Of a stretch of 64,000 bases of DNA, positions 45,927 through 53,857 are shown in pieces. The notes under the pieces are model-generated. The model worked only from the letters and a program-made list of their open reading frames with translations. It had not been told where the DNA came from and did no database searches. Within the stretch, counting starts at the first letter, position 1; the number at the start of each line of letters is the position of its first letter. Source of the DNA: Pseudooceanicola onchidii. GTDB lineage: Bacteria; Pseudomonadota; Alphaproteobacteria; Rhodobacterales; Rhodobacteraceae. The stretch lies in assembly GCF_004959925.1 (NCBI RefSeq), contig NZ_SPUW01000001.1, positions 434,001 to 498,000 of the forward strand. The letters run 5' to 3'. The position numbers were made by a program, and so were the translations under genes.

Positions 45927-47174
45927 TCAGGCCGCTTCAGCGTCCGCCGCCTGTTCACCCACTTCGTACAAGGACCGGGCCAGTTTCTGCAGCTCCTTGC
46001 GCAGCGGGTTCTTTGCCGCCGTCAGGGCCAGAGGCTGACCGTGGTCACAACTTTGCATGACCTGCTTCCCACCATCGGGAAGCTGAACTTCGATCGAGAT
46101 ATCAAGGCTTTCCGCCAGACGCTTGACGCGGGACTTGCCCTGCAGATCCAGCGATTTGGGCGCCTTGTTCAGCACATAGCGCAGCTTTTCGACGGGCAGG
46201 TCTTCGGCCTGCAGCGCCCGCTTGAGCCGCTGCGTGTTCTGGGCCGACCGCATGTCGAGCTCCATCATCGCAAAGTATACATGCGCCGCGTTCAGCACGG
46301 TTTCGGTCCACTGGACCACCGTCGAGGGCATGTCGATCACGACGAAATCGAAGTGCGACCGCGCCATGTCGATCAGGCGGGTCACGTCGTCCGAGCTGAT
46401 CAGGTCCAGCGGCAACATCTCGGACGGAGAGGTCAGCACGTGCACCTTGCCGTCGAAGTCCAGCAGCGCCTGCTTGAACACGTCGTCGTCCATCGCTTCG
46501 GTGTCCGACAGAAGTTCGTAGATTGCTTCACGGCGGGGCAGGTCCAGATAGGTCCCGACTGCGCCGAACTGCAGATCCATGTCGATGATGCAGACCTTCG
46601 GGGGCTCTTCGCCCTTCTTGACCGCATGCACCAGTTCCCACGCCAGGTTCACCGCGAAGGTGGTCGATCCGGTGCCACCGGCCAGGCCGTGACAGACCAG
46701 GACCGCGCCGTCCTTGGTGCCCTTGGCCGACTTGCGTGACGGGGCGCGATCTTCGACGACCGGCTCGGGCTGTTGCAGCCGTTCGATCGCCGCGGCCAGT
46801 TCACCTTCGGGAAGGGGGTAGGGGACGAATTCGTCGGCGCCCTTGCGCAGCAGCTGGTGCAGTGCCGAGGGGCTGACATCTTCGGCGATCAGGATGACCT
46901 TGATGCCGTTGTTGCGCGCCTGGCTGATGACCTCGCCCAGAAGGCCGATGTTGTCTTCGTCCTCATCGTCCATGGCGACGGCAATGAATTCAAGCGACTG
47001 AGCTTCGGGCTGGTTGAAGAACATCAGCGCCTCGGCAAAACCCAGATCGCCCCAGGCATCCCCAAGCGCCGCTTCCATGTCTTCGATCAGAAGTTCGAAG
47101 CCGTCCGGATCCCTCCGGATTGTGCAGGCGAGGATCGGTGCCTCTTCTGTGTGCTCGTCTTCGATCGCAGTCAT
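45927..47174 (-). CDS. cpaE: Pilus localisation protein CpaE/TadZ
   Basis: A 415-residue MinD/ParA-like protein. An atypical receiver domain (about 25-140, with VISQARNNGIKVILIAEDVSP) is followed by a deviant P-loop, GLAGGTGSTTFAVNLAW, in which the expected Lys is replaced by Ser, and then CIIDMDLQFGAVG. TadZ proteins direct the Tad machine to a cell pole. A 198-base gap with two small hairpins separates it from the upstream lipoprotein gene, so it may have its own promoter. Confidence 0.92.
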   Translation of the reverse strand: MTAIEDEHTEEAPILACTIRRDPDGFELLIEDMEAALGDAWGDLGFAEALMFFNQPEAQSLEFIAVAMDDEDEDNIGLLGEVISQARNNGIKVILIAEDVSPSALHQLLRKGADEFVPYPLPEGELAAAIERLQQPEPVVEDRAPSRKSAKGTKDGAVLVCHGLAGGTGSTTFAVNLAWELVHAVKKGEEPPKVCIIDMDLQFGAVGTYLDLPRREAIYELLSDTEAMDDDVFKQALLDFDGKVHVLTSPSEMLPLDLISSDDVTRLIDMARSHFDFVVIDMPSTVVQWTETVLNAAHVYFAMMELDMRSAQNTQRLKRALQAEDLPVEKLRYVLNKAPKSLDLQGKSRVKRLAESLDISIEVQLPDGGKQVMQSCDHGQPLALTAAKNPLRKELQKLARSLYEVGEQAADAEAA

Positions 47175-47372
47175 TGCCTCAGATCCCGTTAGTTCGCCCG
47201 GCTTATTCGCCTGTTATCTCCGGATATTTTCCCGGAGCCGGTGCGACAGTCCGACTCAAGTCAGACGGTATGCTTCACGGATCAGGATGGCGGGGAATCT
47301 GGGCAATAGTGGGGCCAAATCCAATTAATTGTGCGACCCCCGGCAACGATCCGGAGCCGGAGGCGCGATTGA

Positions 47373-48035
47373 TTACCCGCCGCTGGCCGACCCGGACAGC
47401 TCGGTGCCCGACAGGCCGGTCGCAGGCACGGCGCTTTCGACATAGCTGCGGTAAATGATCTGCGCGTATTTTCCGTCCAGGATCAGGGGGTTGCCGCGCA
47501 CGAAGCCCGTCACCTCGGTCACGGTCCGGCGGTTGCGCCGTTCCTGGCCCTGGGTCACGATCAACGGCTGTGTTTCGCCACGGGACACGACAGCCTCAAG
47601 CCGCTGGCGGCTGACACCGTGCGACACGAGGAAATTCACCACCGCGCGCGCCCGGCGCAGGCCAAGACGCTGGTTGTAGGAATTCGACCCGACAAGATCG
47701 GTGTGGCCATAGACCTTGAACCGCACCTCGGGGAACTGCCGGATCCAATGCGCCTGTTTAAGCAGGACCGTCTGCGCCTGCGCGTCCAGCACGGCCGAGT
47801 TGAAGGCGAAGTTGACCGTGCTGTCGACCTCTTCGGCGAACCGGGTGGCCAGGCTGAGCACGTAGTCACGTTCGCCCGACATCACCAGCGTGTTGTTCAT
47901 CGTGGCATTGCCAAAGCCGTTGTCCCCGAAGGCACCCGCTTCGCTGTGGAAGGTGCGGGCGCTGTCCTGGGTACAGCTGGCGACAAGGGTGATCCCGGCG
48001 GCGGCGGCGAGGATGAGTTTGGGGGCACGCACCAT
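47373..48035 (-). CDS. OmpA-like lipoprotein in the tad locus
   Basis: A 220-residue protein. The lipoprotein-type signal peptide ends in LVASC (Cys near 18). A C-terminal OmpA-like domain has VNFAFNSAVLDAQAQ, VRFKVYGHTDLVGSNSYNQR and LGLRRARAVVNFLVSHG, a peptidoglycan-binding fold. It takes the place of cpaD between cpaC and cpaE. ATG 48035 has GGAG eight bases upstream. The longer frame begins with a GTG at 48044 that overlaps the cpaC stop. It probably stabilises the secretin at the cell wall. Confidence 0.85.
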   Translation of the reverse strand: MVRAPKLILAAAAGITLVASCTQDSARTFHSEAGAFGDNGFGNATMNNTLVMSGERDYVLSLATRFAEEVDSTVNFAFNSAVLDAQAQTVLLKQAHWIRQFPEVRFKVYGHTDLVGSNSYNQRLGLRRARAVVNFLVSHGVSRQRLEAVVSRGETQPLIVTQGQERRNRRTVTEVTGFVRGNPLILDGKYAQIIYRSYVESAVPATGLSGTELSGSASGG

Positions 48036-48040
48036 CTGTC

Positions 48041-49465
48041 TCACTCCATCACATAGCCGTAGGACCCGTTAAAGTCCTGTTTCGCCACTTCTTTTGCCGC
48101 GCCGCGCAGCTTGCTGGCGTCTTTCGACGTCCGCCCGAACAGGAACAGGTCCTTCTCGGACGGGGGCTTCACGCGGTCGGTTGGAAGGGCCAGCGCCTCG
48201 CCCCGGGTGGGGGACACTAGGTGCGCGGTGATGATGACCACCAGTTCGGACTGTTCGCGCTGATATTCGGCGCTGCGGAACAGCGCGCCCAGCACGGGAA
48301 TGTCGCCCAGCCACGGGATCTGGCTGTTCTGGTCACGGAAGTCGTCCTGCAGCAGGCCCGCGATGGCAAAGCTGTCGCCGTCGCGCAACTCGACCGTGGT
48401 CGAGGTCTCGCGCCGCTTGAAGGCATCGATGCGGAAGGCGTTCAGCTCGAACCCGTTGTTGGGGTCGATGGCCGAAACGGCCGCCTTGAGTTCCAGGTTG
48501 ATGATCTTGTCGTCCACCACGCGGGGGATGAAGTTCATCTCGACCCCGAACGGCTTGAATTCGACCGTGACGGACCCGCCGTCCTGCGCCACCGGCACCG
48601 GATATTCGCCGCCCGCCAGGAACTTGGCTTCCTGGCCCGACAGGGCGGTCAGGTTGGGTTCGGCCAGGGTGCGGACCACGCCCTTGGATTCCAGCGCTTC
48701 AAGCAGCACACCGACCTGGACGGCCCCGGCGTTGAAGCCCAGCAGCGTCGCGCCCGAGTTGGTGTTCGAGGCGGGCAGGGTGCCGCCCAGGCCATTGCCC
48801 TGGCTGGCAGAGTTCGAATAGCGGCCCGAGCCGCCCGAGAGCCCGAGGTTGCCGTTCAGCGCGTTGCCGTTCATCGCCAGCGAGGCCGACAGCGACTTGG
48901 ACACCGACCGCTGCATTTCGGCAAAGCGGACCTTCAGCATCACCTGCTGCACGCCACCGACGCTCATCAGGTTGGACACGCGTTCCGGCGCATAGCGTTC
49001 GGCCAGATCCAGCGCGCGCTGCAGTTTCTGCGACGACGACACGACGCCCGACATCACGATGCCGTCGTTGGCGGTGCGCACCTCGATCTTCTCGTTGGGA
49101 AGGATCTGGCGCAGCCGTTCCTTGAATTCCGAGATATCCGCCGACACCACCACATCCACGTTGGTGATCAACCGCCCCTCTGCGTCCAGCAAGGTCAGCG
49201 TGGTGATCCCGGGCTGTTTGCCCAGCACGTAGATGGACCGGTCCGACAGCGACGAGATATCGGCGATCTGGGGGTTGGCGATGGACAGTTCGGCGAAGGA
49301 GACGTCGCTTTCCACGACGACCGCGCGGTTGATCGACACGTTCAGCCGACTGTCCGAGTTTCGATTGACGATGCTCAGCGTCTTTGCCTCGGCGGGGCCG
49401 GACAGGGTACCAAACGTCAGGGACAACCCAAGAAGGGCGGCCCCAAGGAATTTGCAATGTGTCAT
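48041..49465 (-). CDS. cpaC: Tad pilus secretin CpaC/RcpA
   Basis: A 474-residue outer-membrane secretin. A signal peptide (about 1-27, ending GPAEAK) precedes an N-terminal pilus-assembly domain (VVVESDVSFAELSIANPQIAD) and a BON-like module. The secretin core has VQVGVLLEALESKGVVRTLAEP, GGEYPVPVA and the C-terminal IPWLGDIPVLGALFRSAEYQ. It forms the exit channel for the Flp pilus. A strong terminator and about 120 bases separate it from cpaB, so it should have its own promoter. Confidence 0.96.
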   Translation of the reverse strand: MTHCKFLGAALLGLSLTFGTLSGPAEAKTLSIVNRNSDSRLNVSINRAVVVESDVSFAELSIANPQIADISSLSDRSIYVLGKQPGITTLTLLDAEGRLITNVDVVVSADISEFKERLRQILPNEKIEVRTANDGIVMSGVVSSSQKLQRALDLAERYAPERVSNLMSVGGVQQVMLKVRFAEMQRSVSKSLSASLAMNGNALNGNLGLSGGSGRYSNSASQGNGLGGTLPASNTNSGATLLGFNAGAVQVGVLLEALESKGVVRTLAEPNLTALSGQEAKFLAGGEYPVPVAQDGGSVTVEFKPFGVEMNFIPRVVDDKIINLELKAAVSAIDPNNGFELNAFRIDAFKRRETSTTVELRDGDSFAIAGLLQDDFRDQNSQIPWLGDIPVLGALFRSAEYQREQSELVVIITAHLVSPTRGEALALPTDRVKPPSEKDLFLFGRTSKDASKLRGAAKEVAKQDFNGSYGYVME

Positions 49466-49585
49466 GTGACCTGCCTCTCGATCACGCCTCTGGTCGGGTC
49501 TTTTTGCCCGTGATTTTGACTCATACTGCGCCAGTTTCGGATTTCATGCAAGAATCAAAGCCTTTTGGCCACATCCTGATGCAGC

Positions 49586-49612
49586 AAAGCCGCAGGCGGG
49601 GCCTGCGGCTTT
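49586..49612 (-). terminator. Intrinsic terminator between cpaB and cpaC
   Basis: A perfect 11-bp stem, AAAGCCGCAGG (49586-49596) with CCTGCGGCTTT (49602-49612), and a five-base loop, 25 bases after the cpaB stop. It splits the tad locus into at least two transcripts. Confidence 0.75.
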
Positions 49613-49636
49613 GGCGGAATTCAGGGTCTGCAGGGA

Positions 49637-50494
49637 TCAGTTGCAGGCGATCGGGGTCTCGACCACTTCGGCGCCACGGCGGGTCCGGATGGTGCAGACC
49701 TGCTGCTTCGGGGCTTCGCGCGCCTCCTGGATCTTCGGCGCTTCGGCCAGGCCCAGCAGCGACCGCTGGTCAACCTCGATGGCCTCGGCCACGGTGTCGT
49801 CCAGGTTGCCGACCAGCGACAGCGCAAGGCGGCCGGTGGATTGGGCCTGGGCCAGGGCGGCGACCTGCTGCGGGTTGATCGCGACGGTGACGGTCCGGGC
49901 GATCATCGCCTCGGAGTGGTCCCCGTTGGCGATCTGGTCGACCGCGATCAGCTGGATGCCGGTTTCGATCAGCTTGGTGACTTCGCCGGACGACGCGCGG
50001 TCGACGCCGTCGACCCGGCCGGTCCAGTAGACGTCCACGCGGTCACCGGGGCGCAGGAAGCCCGACACGCCCGAGGCCACGTCGACCTTGATCGCGAAGG
50101 CCCGCATGCCCTTGTTCAGGCGCGAGGTCAGGCCGGCGTCCTCGCCGGGTTTGGTGACCTTCACGTCCATGATCGCCTCGTTCGGCTCCATCGCGCGCAG
50201 CACGAAACGGGGGCGGGGATCGTTGTCGGGGAAAAGCTCGGCCTGTTCGAAGAAGACGCCGGCCGGCATGGCCTGTTCGGGCCATTCAACCCGGCGCACG
50301 TCAGCCTTGGTCAGCTCGTCCCCGTATTTCAGGGACGTCTTCGCGACATAGACCATCTTGGTCGGCACCGTTTCCGGCACCGCCTTGGCTTCGGCCATCA
50401 CGGCCTGCTGCGCCATGAAATCCTTGACCATCATGACGGCGAACCCGGCAAGGCCGAGCCCGACTACAAGAACCAAACCGAATACTGCTCGCAT
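49637..50494 (-). CDS. cpaB: Tad pilus assembly protein CpaB/RcpC
   Basis: A 285-residue protein. An N-terminal signal-anchor helix (MRAVFGLVLVVGLGLAGFAV) is followed by an SAF/RcpC domain with YGDELTKADVRRVEWPEQ, FLRPGDRVDVYWTG and ARTVTVAINPQQVAALAQAQ. It works with the secretin CpaC in the periplasm. ATG 50494 follows AAAGGATAAAAGCC. A GTG seven codons earlier is less likely. It is the third gene after two prepilins. Confidence 0.93.
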   Translation of the reverse strand: MRAVFGLVLVVGLGLAGFAVMMVKDFMAQQAVMAEAKAVPETVPTKMVYVAKTSLKYGDELTKADVRRVEWPEQAMPAGVFFEQAELFPDNDPRPRFVLRAMEPNEAIMDVKVTKPGEDAGLTSRLNKGMRAFAIKVDVASGVSGFLRPGDRVDVYWTGRVDGVDRASSGEVTKLIETGIQLIAVDQIANGDHSEAMIARTVTVAINPQQVAALAQAQSTGRLALSLVGNLDDTVAEAIEVDQRSLLGLAEAPKIQEAREAPKQQVCTIRTRRGAEVVETPIACN

Positions 50495-50610
50495 GGCTTT
50501 TATCCTTTGTCTCACCTGTGGTGGCCTGTGCCACCTGCCACTCTCTTCTTAATATTTCGCAAGCGAATGTGGCCAAAGAAGGGTGGGGATCGGGTTGTGT
50601 GGTGACGGTT

Positions 50611-50781
50611 TTATTGGGATCCGATGTAGGATCCGATGTTCCCGGCAAGGCCCAGGGTGTCTTCGCTGACCGCCCCGAAGATCAGCACGATCACGGTGAC
50701 GACGCCGGCCGTCAGGACGACCCAGTCCACGGTCACGGCACCTTCGTCCGAGGCGAGGAATCTCTGAAGTCTGGCTTTCAT
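50611..50781 (-). CDS. flp: Second Flp-type prepilin
   Basis: 56 residues. A short basic N-terminus (MKARLQRFLASDEGA) precedes the Flp core GAVTVDWVVLTAGVVTVIVL, with the Glu five residues after the cleavage-site Gly replaced by Asp in VDW. It ends in GNIGSYIGSQ, coded by a 12-base tandem repeat. The core is nearly identical to that of the other prepilin (50915-51097). The ribosome site GGGTGAG is weak, so it may be made at a lower level than the first pilin. Confidence 0.85.
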   Translation of the reverse strand: MKARLQRFLASDEGAVTVDWVVLTAGVVTVIVLIFGAVSEDTLGLAGNIGSYIGSQ

Positions 50782-50857
50782 GGCTCACCCGTATCTCTAG
50801 GGGGTTGTTGCTGTGCCTGCGGGCCCGTCCGAGCCGTGGCGTGGGGCGGGCTTAGAT

Positions 50858-50886
50858 AAAAGGCCGCGCCCCGGAAGGCACGGCCT
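50858..50886 (-). terminator. Hairpin between the two flp genes
   Basis: Outer stem AGGCCG/CGGCCT (50861-50866 with 50881-50886) and inner stem GCC/GGC, followed on the minus strand by a T4 tract. It lies 29 bases after the first pilin stop and may be a partial terminator giving excess of the major pilin. Confidence 0.65.
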
Positions 50887-50914
50887 GTTTGCGCAGTTCG
50901 GAACTGTGCAGATC

Positions 50915-51097
50915 TTATTCGGCCGGGGTGATCGAGCCCATGTAGGAGCCGATGTTGCCGGTCAGGGTCGTGGTGCCGGTCTTGATGGAACCGTAGGCGG
51001 CAACGCCCAGGCCAACGACGGCAGCGGTCAGAACAACCCAGTCAACCGTCACGGCGCCGAGTTCGTCCTTGCGGAAGTTCTTGATGAATTTAAGCAT
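50915..51097 (-). CDS. flp: Flp-type prepilin, likely major pilin
   Basis: 60 residues starting MLKFIKNFRKDELGAV. The prepilin peptidase site lies after the Gly, then the hydrophobic core GAVTVDWVVLTAAVVGLGVA and a short C-terminal part ending NIGSYMGSITPAE. It is the polymerising subunit of the Tad/Flp pilus. The GGAGGG ribosome site seven bases upstream is strong, and the gene is first in the locus and followed by a hairpin, all of which suit a highly expressed major pilin. Confidence 0.92.
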   Translation of the reverse strand: MLKFIKNFRKDELGAVTVDWVVLTAAVVGLGVAAYGSIKTGTTTLTGNIGSYMGSITPAE

Positions 51098-51129
51098 GTC
51101 GTGTCCCTCCAGAGGATCGTATCGATGTG

Positions 51130-51162
51130 TCAATGTTCCGGTTCGGTTGGAATGGCACTCAT
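51130..51162 (-). CDS. 10-codon leader ORF before flp
   Basis: A tiny frame MSAIPTEPEH with a very strong ribosome site (GGAGGAGAG, four bases before ATG) in the leader of the flp mRNA. A CTATAT box at 51209-51204 would start transcription near 51197. It ends 32 bases before the pilin ATG. It could be a regulatory leader peptide, or chance. Confidence 0.35.
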   Translation of the reverse strand: MSAIPTEPEH

Positions 51163-51453
51163 GGCTCTCTCCTCCATGGACACCACCTTTCCGGGACAGC
51201 GTCATATAGCCCGCGAATTTGGGCAGCATTTGGGCATCATTGGCACGAAAATAAAGAAACAGGCAGCCTTGATGAATATTCGCTTAACGCTTTGAATTTG
51301 ATTGAAAATATTGCGTTTGCCGCTGCGGTTTCGCGGTGTTTCGGCGGGCGCCATTGCGAAAATGCCACGCCTTTTCAGGCCGGTCTGGTTCCAAGCCCCG
51401 GATTCTGCGACACTTGCCGGAAAGACCGAGCAGACATAACACAGGCGGTCCTC
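51163..51453. other. Promoter region between flp and the transglycosylase gene
   Basis: A divergent intergenic region, AT-rich around 51240-51320. On the minus strand CTATAT (51209-51204) is the best -10 for flp, but its -35 is poor. For the rightward gene I see no clear promoter. No other gene is supported. Confidence 0.4.
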
Positions 51454-52287
51454 ATGAACCGTTACGACACAGCCAGGGCCCTTGGCGGGGCCGCACTGGT
51501 CATTGCCCTGTCCCTGACCCTGTCATCGCCGCTGCGGGCGGACCCTCCGCCGTTCGAGGATTTCACCTTCAAGCGAGTCAAGCCGCCCAAGGCGTCGGGC
51601 GGTCAGCGCATCACCGTTCAGATCACCGACCCGCTGCCACAGCCCAAGCCAAAACCCAAGGCCGAGGACGAGGCCGCACCGCCCGCGACGCCCACGGCCG
51701 CCGCGCTGGACTGGTTCTGGACCGATATCTCGCCCGCGCTGACGGATGCGGGGCCGGACCGGCTGGCGCCGGCACTGGTGCGGCTGTCCAATCCGCCGGC
51801 CGGTACCTCCGTGCCCGAACCCCGGCTGAGCGACCTGCTGTCCCTGACCGAACGCTACGGCGCGGATATCCTGATGTCGACGATCGGTACGCGGGTGTCG
51901 CCTGCGCTGGCGCTGGCGGTCATATCGGTCGAATCCGGCGGCCGCGCCGATGCGACCAGCAGCGCCGGGGCACAGGGCGTGATGCAGCTGATGCCCGCCG
52001 CCGCCGAGCGCTTCGGCGTGACCGACCGGCTGGACGCGGCGCAGAACATCCGCGGCGGCGTGCGCTACCTGGATCAGCTGATGAAGGATTTCGGCAATGA
52101 TCCGGTGCTGGTGCTGGCCGGATACAACGCTGGCGAAAATGCCGTACGCCGTCACGAAGGCGTGCCGCCCTATGCCGAGACCCGCGATTACGTACCCAAG
52201 GTGCTGGCGGCCTTCGCCGTGGCGCGCGGGCTGTGCCTGACCCCGCCTGAACTGGTGTCGGACGGCTGCGCCTTCCGTCAGCCCTGA
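51454..52287 (+). CDS. Lytic transglycosylase (SLT domain)
   Basis: A 277-residue periplasmic muramidase-like enzyme. A signal peptide (about 1-28, ending LRAD) and a Pro/Lys-rich linker (PLPQPKPKPKAED) precede the SLT domain from about residue 130. The catalytic Glu is in VISVESGGRADATSS, followed by GAQGVMQLMPAA, GYNAGENAVRRH and YAETRDYVPKVL. The frame is open 109 codons upstream but the ATG 51454 with AGGCGG fits the signal peptide. Its place beside the tad locus suggests, but does not prove, a role in opening the cell wall for the pilus. Confidence 0.88.
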   Translation: MNRYDTARALGGAALVIALSLTLSSPLRADPPPFEDFTFKRVKPPKASGGQRITVQITDPLPQPKPKPKAEDEAAPPATPTAAALDWFWTDISPALTDAGPDRLAPALVRLSNPPAGTSVPEPRLSDLLSLTERYGADILMSTIGTRVSPALALAVISVESGGRADATSSAGAQGVMQLMPAAAERFGVTDRLDAAQNIRGGVRYLDQLMKDFGNDPVLVLAGYNAGENAVRRHEGVPPYAETRDYVPKVLAAFAVARGLCLTPPELVSDGCAFRQP

Positions 52288-52297
52288 TCGCGGGCGG

Positions 52298-52341
52298 CGC
52301 CGGGGGATGCCTCCGGCGGGAGTATTTCGGGCAAGATGAAG
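52298..52341 (+). repeat. Dispersed hairpin-plus-core repeat, copy B
   Basis: The hairpin CGCCGG (52298-52303) and CCGGCG (52313-52318) directly abuts the core GGAGTATTT, two variable bases, then GGCAAGATGAAG (52319-52341). The core is 21 of 23 identical to copy A at 32657-32679. Here it lies after the transglycosylase stop and is not part of a gene. Confidence 0.6.
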
Positions 52342-52388
52342 GGGCGGCCATGATCGGACCGCCCCATGGTTTTACGCTGTGGCGCGGG

Positions 52389-53012
52389 TCAGACGATGGT
52401 GGCTTCGGTCGCTGCGCGCAGCTCTTCCTCGGTCACGCCGTCGGCCAGTTCGACGATCTTCAGCCCGCCTTCGACGACATCGAGGACGCCGAGGTTGGTG
52501 ATGATCCGGTCGACCACGCCCGTGCCGGTCAGCGGCAGGGTGCATTCCTTCAGCACCTTGGTCTCACCGGCCTTGTTGGTGTGGTCCATGACGACGATGA
52601 CGCGCTGCACGCCCGCCACCAGGTCCATCGCGCCGCCCATGCCCTTGACCAGCTTGCCGGGGATCATCCAGTTCGCGAGGTCGCCGTTTTCGGCCACTTC
52701 CATCGCGCCCAGGATCGCCGCCGCGATCTTGCCGCCGCGGATCATCCCGAAAGAGGTCGCGCTGTCGAAATAGGCGGTGCGGGGCAGTTCGGTGATCGTC
52801 TGCTTGCCCGCGTTGATCAGGTCCGGGTCCTCGTCGCCCTCGAAGGGGAAGGGGCCCATGCCGAGCATGCCGTTTTCGGACTGCAGCGTGATGTCCTTGT
52901 CACCGACGTAGTTCGACACCAGCGTCGGGATGCCGATCCCGAGGTTCACATAGGTGCCGTCTTCAAGTTCCTGGGCCGCGCGTTCGGCCATCTGGTTACG
53001 ATCCCAAGGCAT
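52389..53012 (-). CDS. scoB: 3-oxoacid CoA-transferase subunit B
   Basis: Transfers CoA between succinate or acetate and acetoacetate. The 207-residue beta subunit has the GxGxP-like YVNLGIGIPTLVSNYV near residue 22 and the catalytic Glu in LQSENGMLGMGPFP. Its ATG shares one base with the stop of the alpha subunit (TAATG). Whether the donor is succinyl-CoA (Sco) or acetyl-CoA (Ato) cannot be told from sequence. The pair likely serves ketone body or polyhydroxybutyrate turnover. Confidence 0.92.
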   Translation of the reverse strand: MPWDRNQMAERAAQELEDGTYVNLGIGIPTLVSNYVGDKDITLQSENGMLGMGPFPFEGDEDPDLINAGKQTITELPRTAYFDSATSFGMIRGGKIAAAILGAMEVAENGDLANWMIPGKLVKGMGGAMDLVAGVQRVIVVMDHTNKAGETKVLKECTLPLTGTGVVDRIITNLGVLDVVEGGLKIVELADGVTEEELRAATEATIV

Positions 53013-53716
53013 TATGCGTTCTCCCGCTGGCGCACGGTGCGCTGTTCGATGCGTTTTTCATGCTCACCCTGGATGATCCGGTGCACATAGACCCCCGGCA
53101 GGTGGATGTGGTCGGGATCGAGCGATCCGGTCGGCACGATTTCCTCGACCTCGACCACGCAGACCTTGCCGCAGGTCGCGGCGGGCGGGTTGAAGTTGCG
53201 CGCGGCCTTGCGGAAGATCAGGTTGCCGGTCTCGTCCGCCTTCCAGGCCTTCACGATCGACAGGTCCGCGAACATGCCGGTTTCCAGGATGTAGGTCTCG
53301 CCGTTGAAGTCCTTGTGTTCCTTGCCCTCGGCGATCTGGGTGCCGACGCCGGTCTTGGTGTAGAACCCCGGGATGCCCGCGCCACCGGCGCGCATCCGTT
53401 CGGCGAGAGTGCCCTGCGGGTTGAATTCCAGCTCCAGTTCGCCCGAAAGGTACTGGCGCATGAATTCCTTGTTCTCACCCACGTAGGAGGAGATCATCTT
53501 TTTCACCTGGCGCGTCTGCAACAGGATGCCGATGCCGAAATCGTCGACGCCCGCGTTGTTCGACGCAAAGGTCAGGTCCTTGGTGCCGGCGTCCTTGATC
53601 GCCTGCAAAAGCAGCTCGGGAATGCCGCAAAGGCCAAAGCCGCCCGAGGCGATGAACATGCCGTCAAACAGCAGACCGTCCAGCGCCTCGGCTGCCGATC
53701 CATAGATCTTCTTCAT
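53012..53716 (-). CDS. scoA: 3-oxoacid CoA-transferase subunit A
   Basis: A 234-residue alpha subunit with the family glycine motif FIASGGFGLCGIPELLL near residue 22, ASNNAGVDDFGIG, and the RAGGAGIPGFYTKTGVGT block. ATG 53716 has AGGAGG seven bases upstream; the frame extends 16 codons further without a ribosome site. It heads the scoAB operon. Confidence 0.93.
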   Translation of the reverse strand: MKKIYGSAAEALDGLLFDGMFIASGGFGLCGIPELLLQAIKDAGTKDLTFASNNAGVDDFGIGILLQTRQVKKMISSYVGENKEFMRQYLSGELELEFNPQGTLAERMRAGGAGIPGFYTKTGVGTQIAEGKEHKDFNGETYILETGMFADLSIVKAWKADETGNLIFRKAARNFNPPAATCGKVCVVEVEEIVPTGSLDPDHIHLPGVYVHRIIQGEHEKRIEQRTVRQRENA

Positions 53717-53789
53717 GAGAGTCCTCCTGAATGGTTGCCAAGGTGATGGATGGCCAGTGACCAAGAGTCAATCTTTTGCCGCGGTGCGG

Positions 53790-53820
53790 AAAGGGGCGCC
53801 CGGCCTGCGGACGCCCCTTT
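53790..53820. terminator. Hairpin between scoA and the L,D-transpeptidase gene
   Basis: AAAGGGGCG (53790-53798) pairs with CGCCCCTTT (53812-53820) around a 13-base loop. It lies 37 bases after the L,D-transpeptidase stop on the minus strand and terminates that gene. Confidence 0.65.
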
Positions 53821-53857
53821 GCATTCCGGCGGGCGTAGGTCCCCGCCGCGAGCGCGA

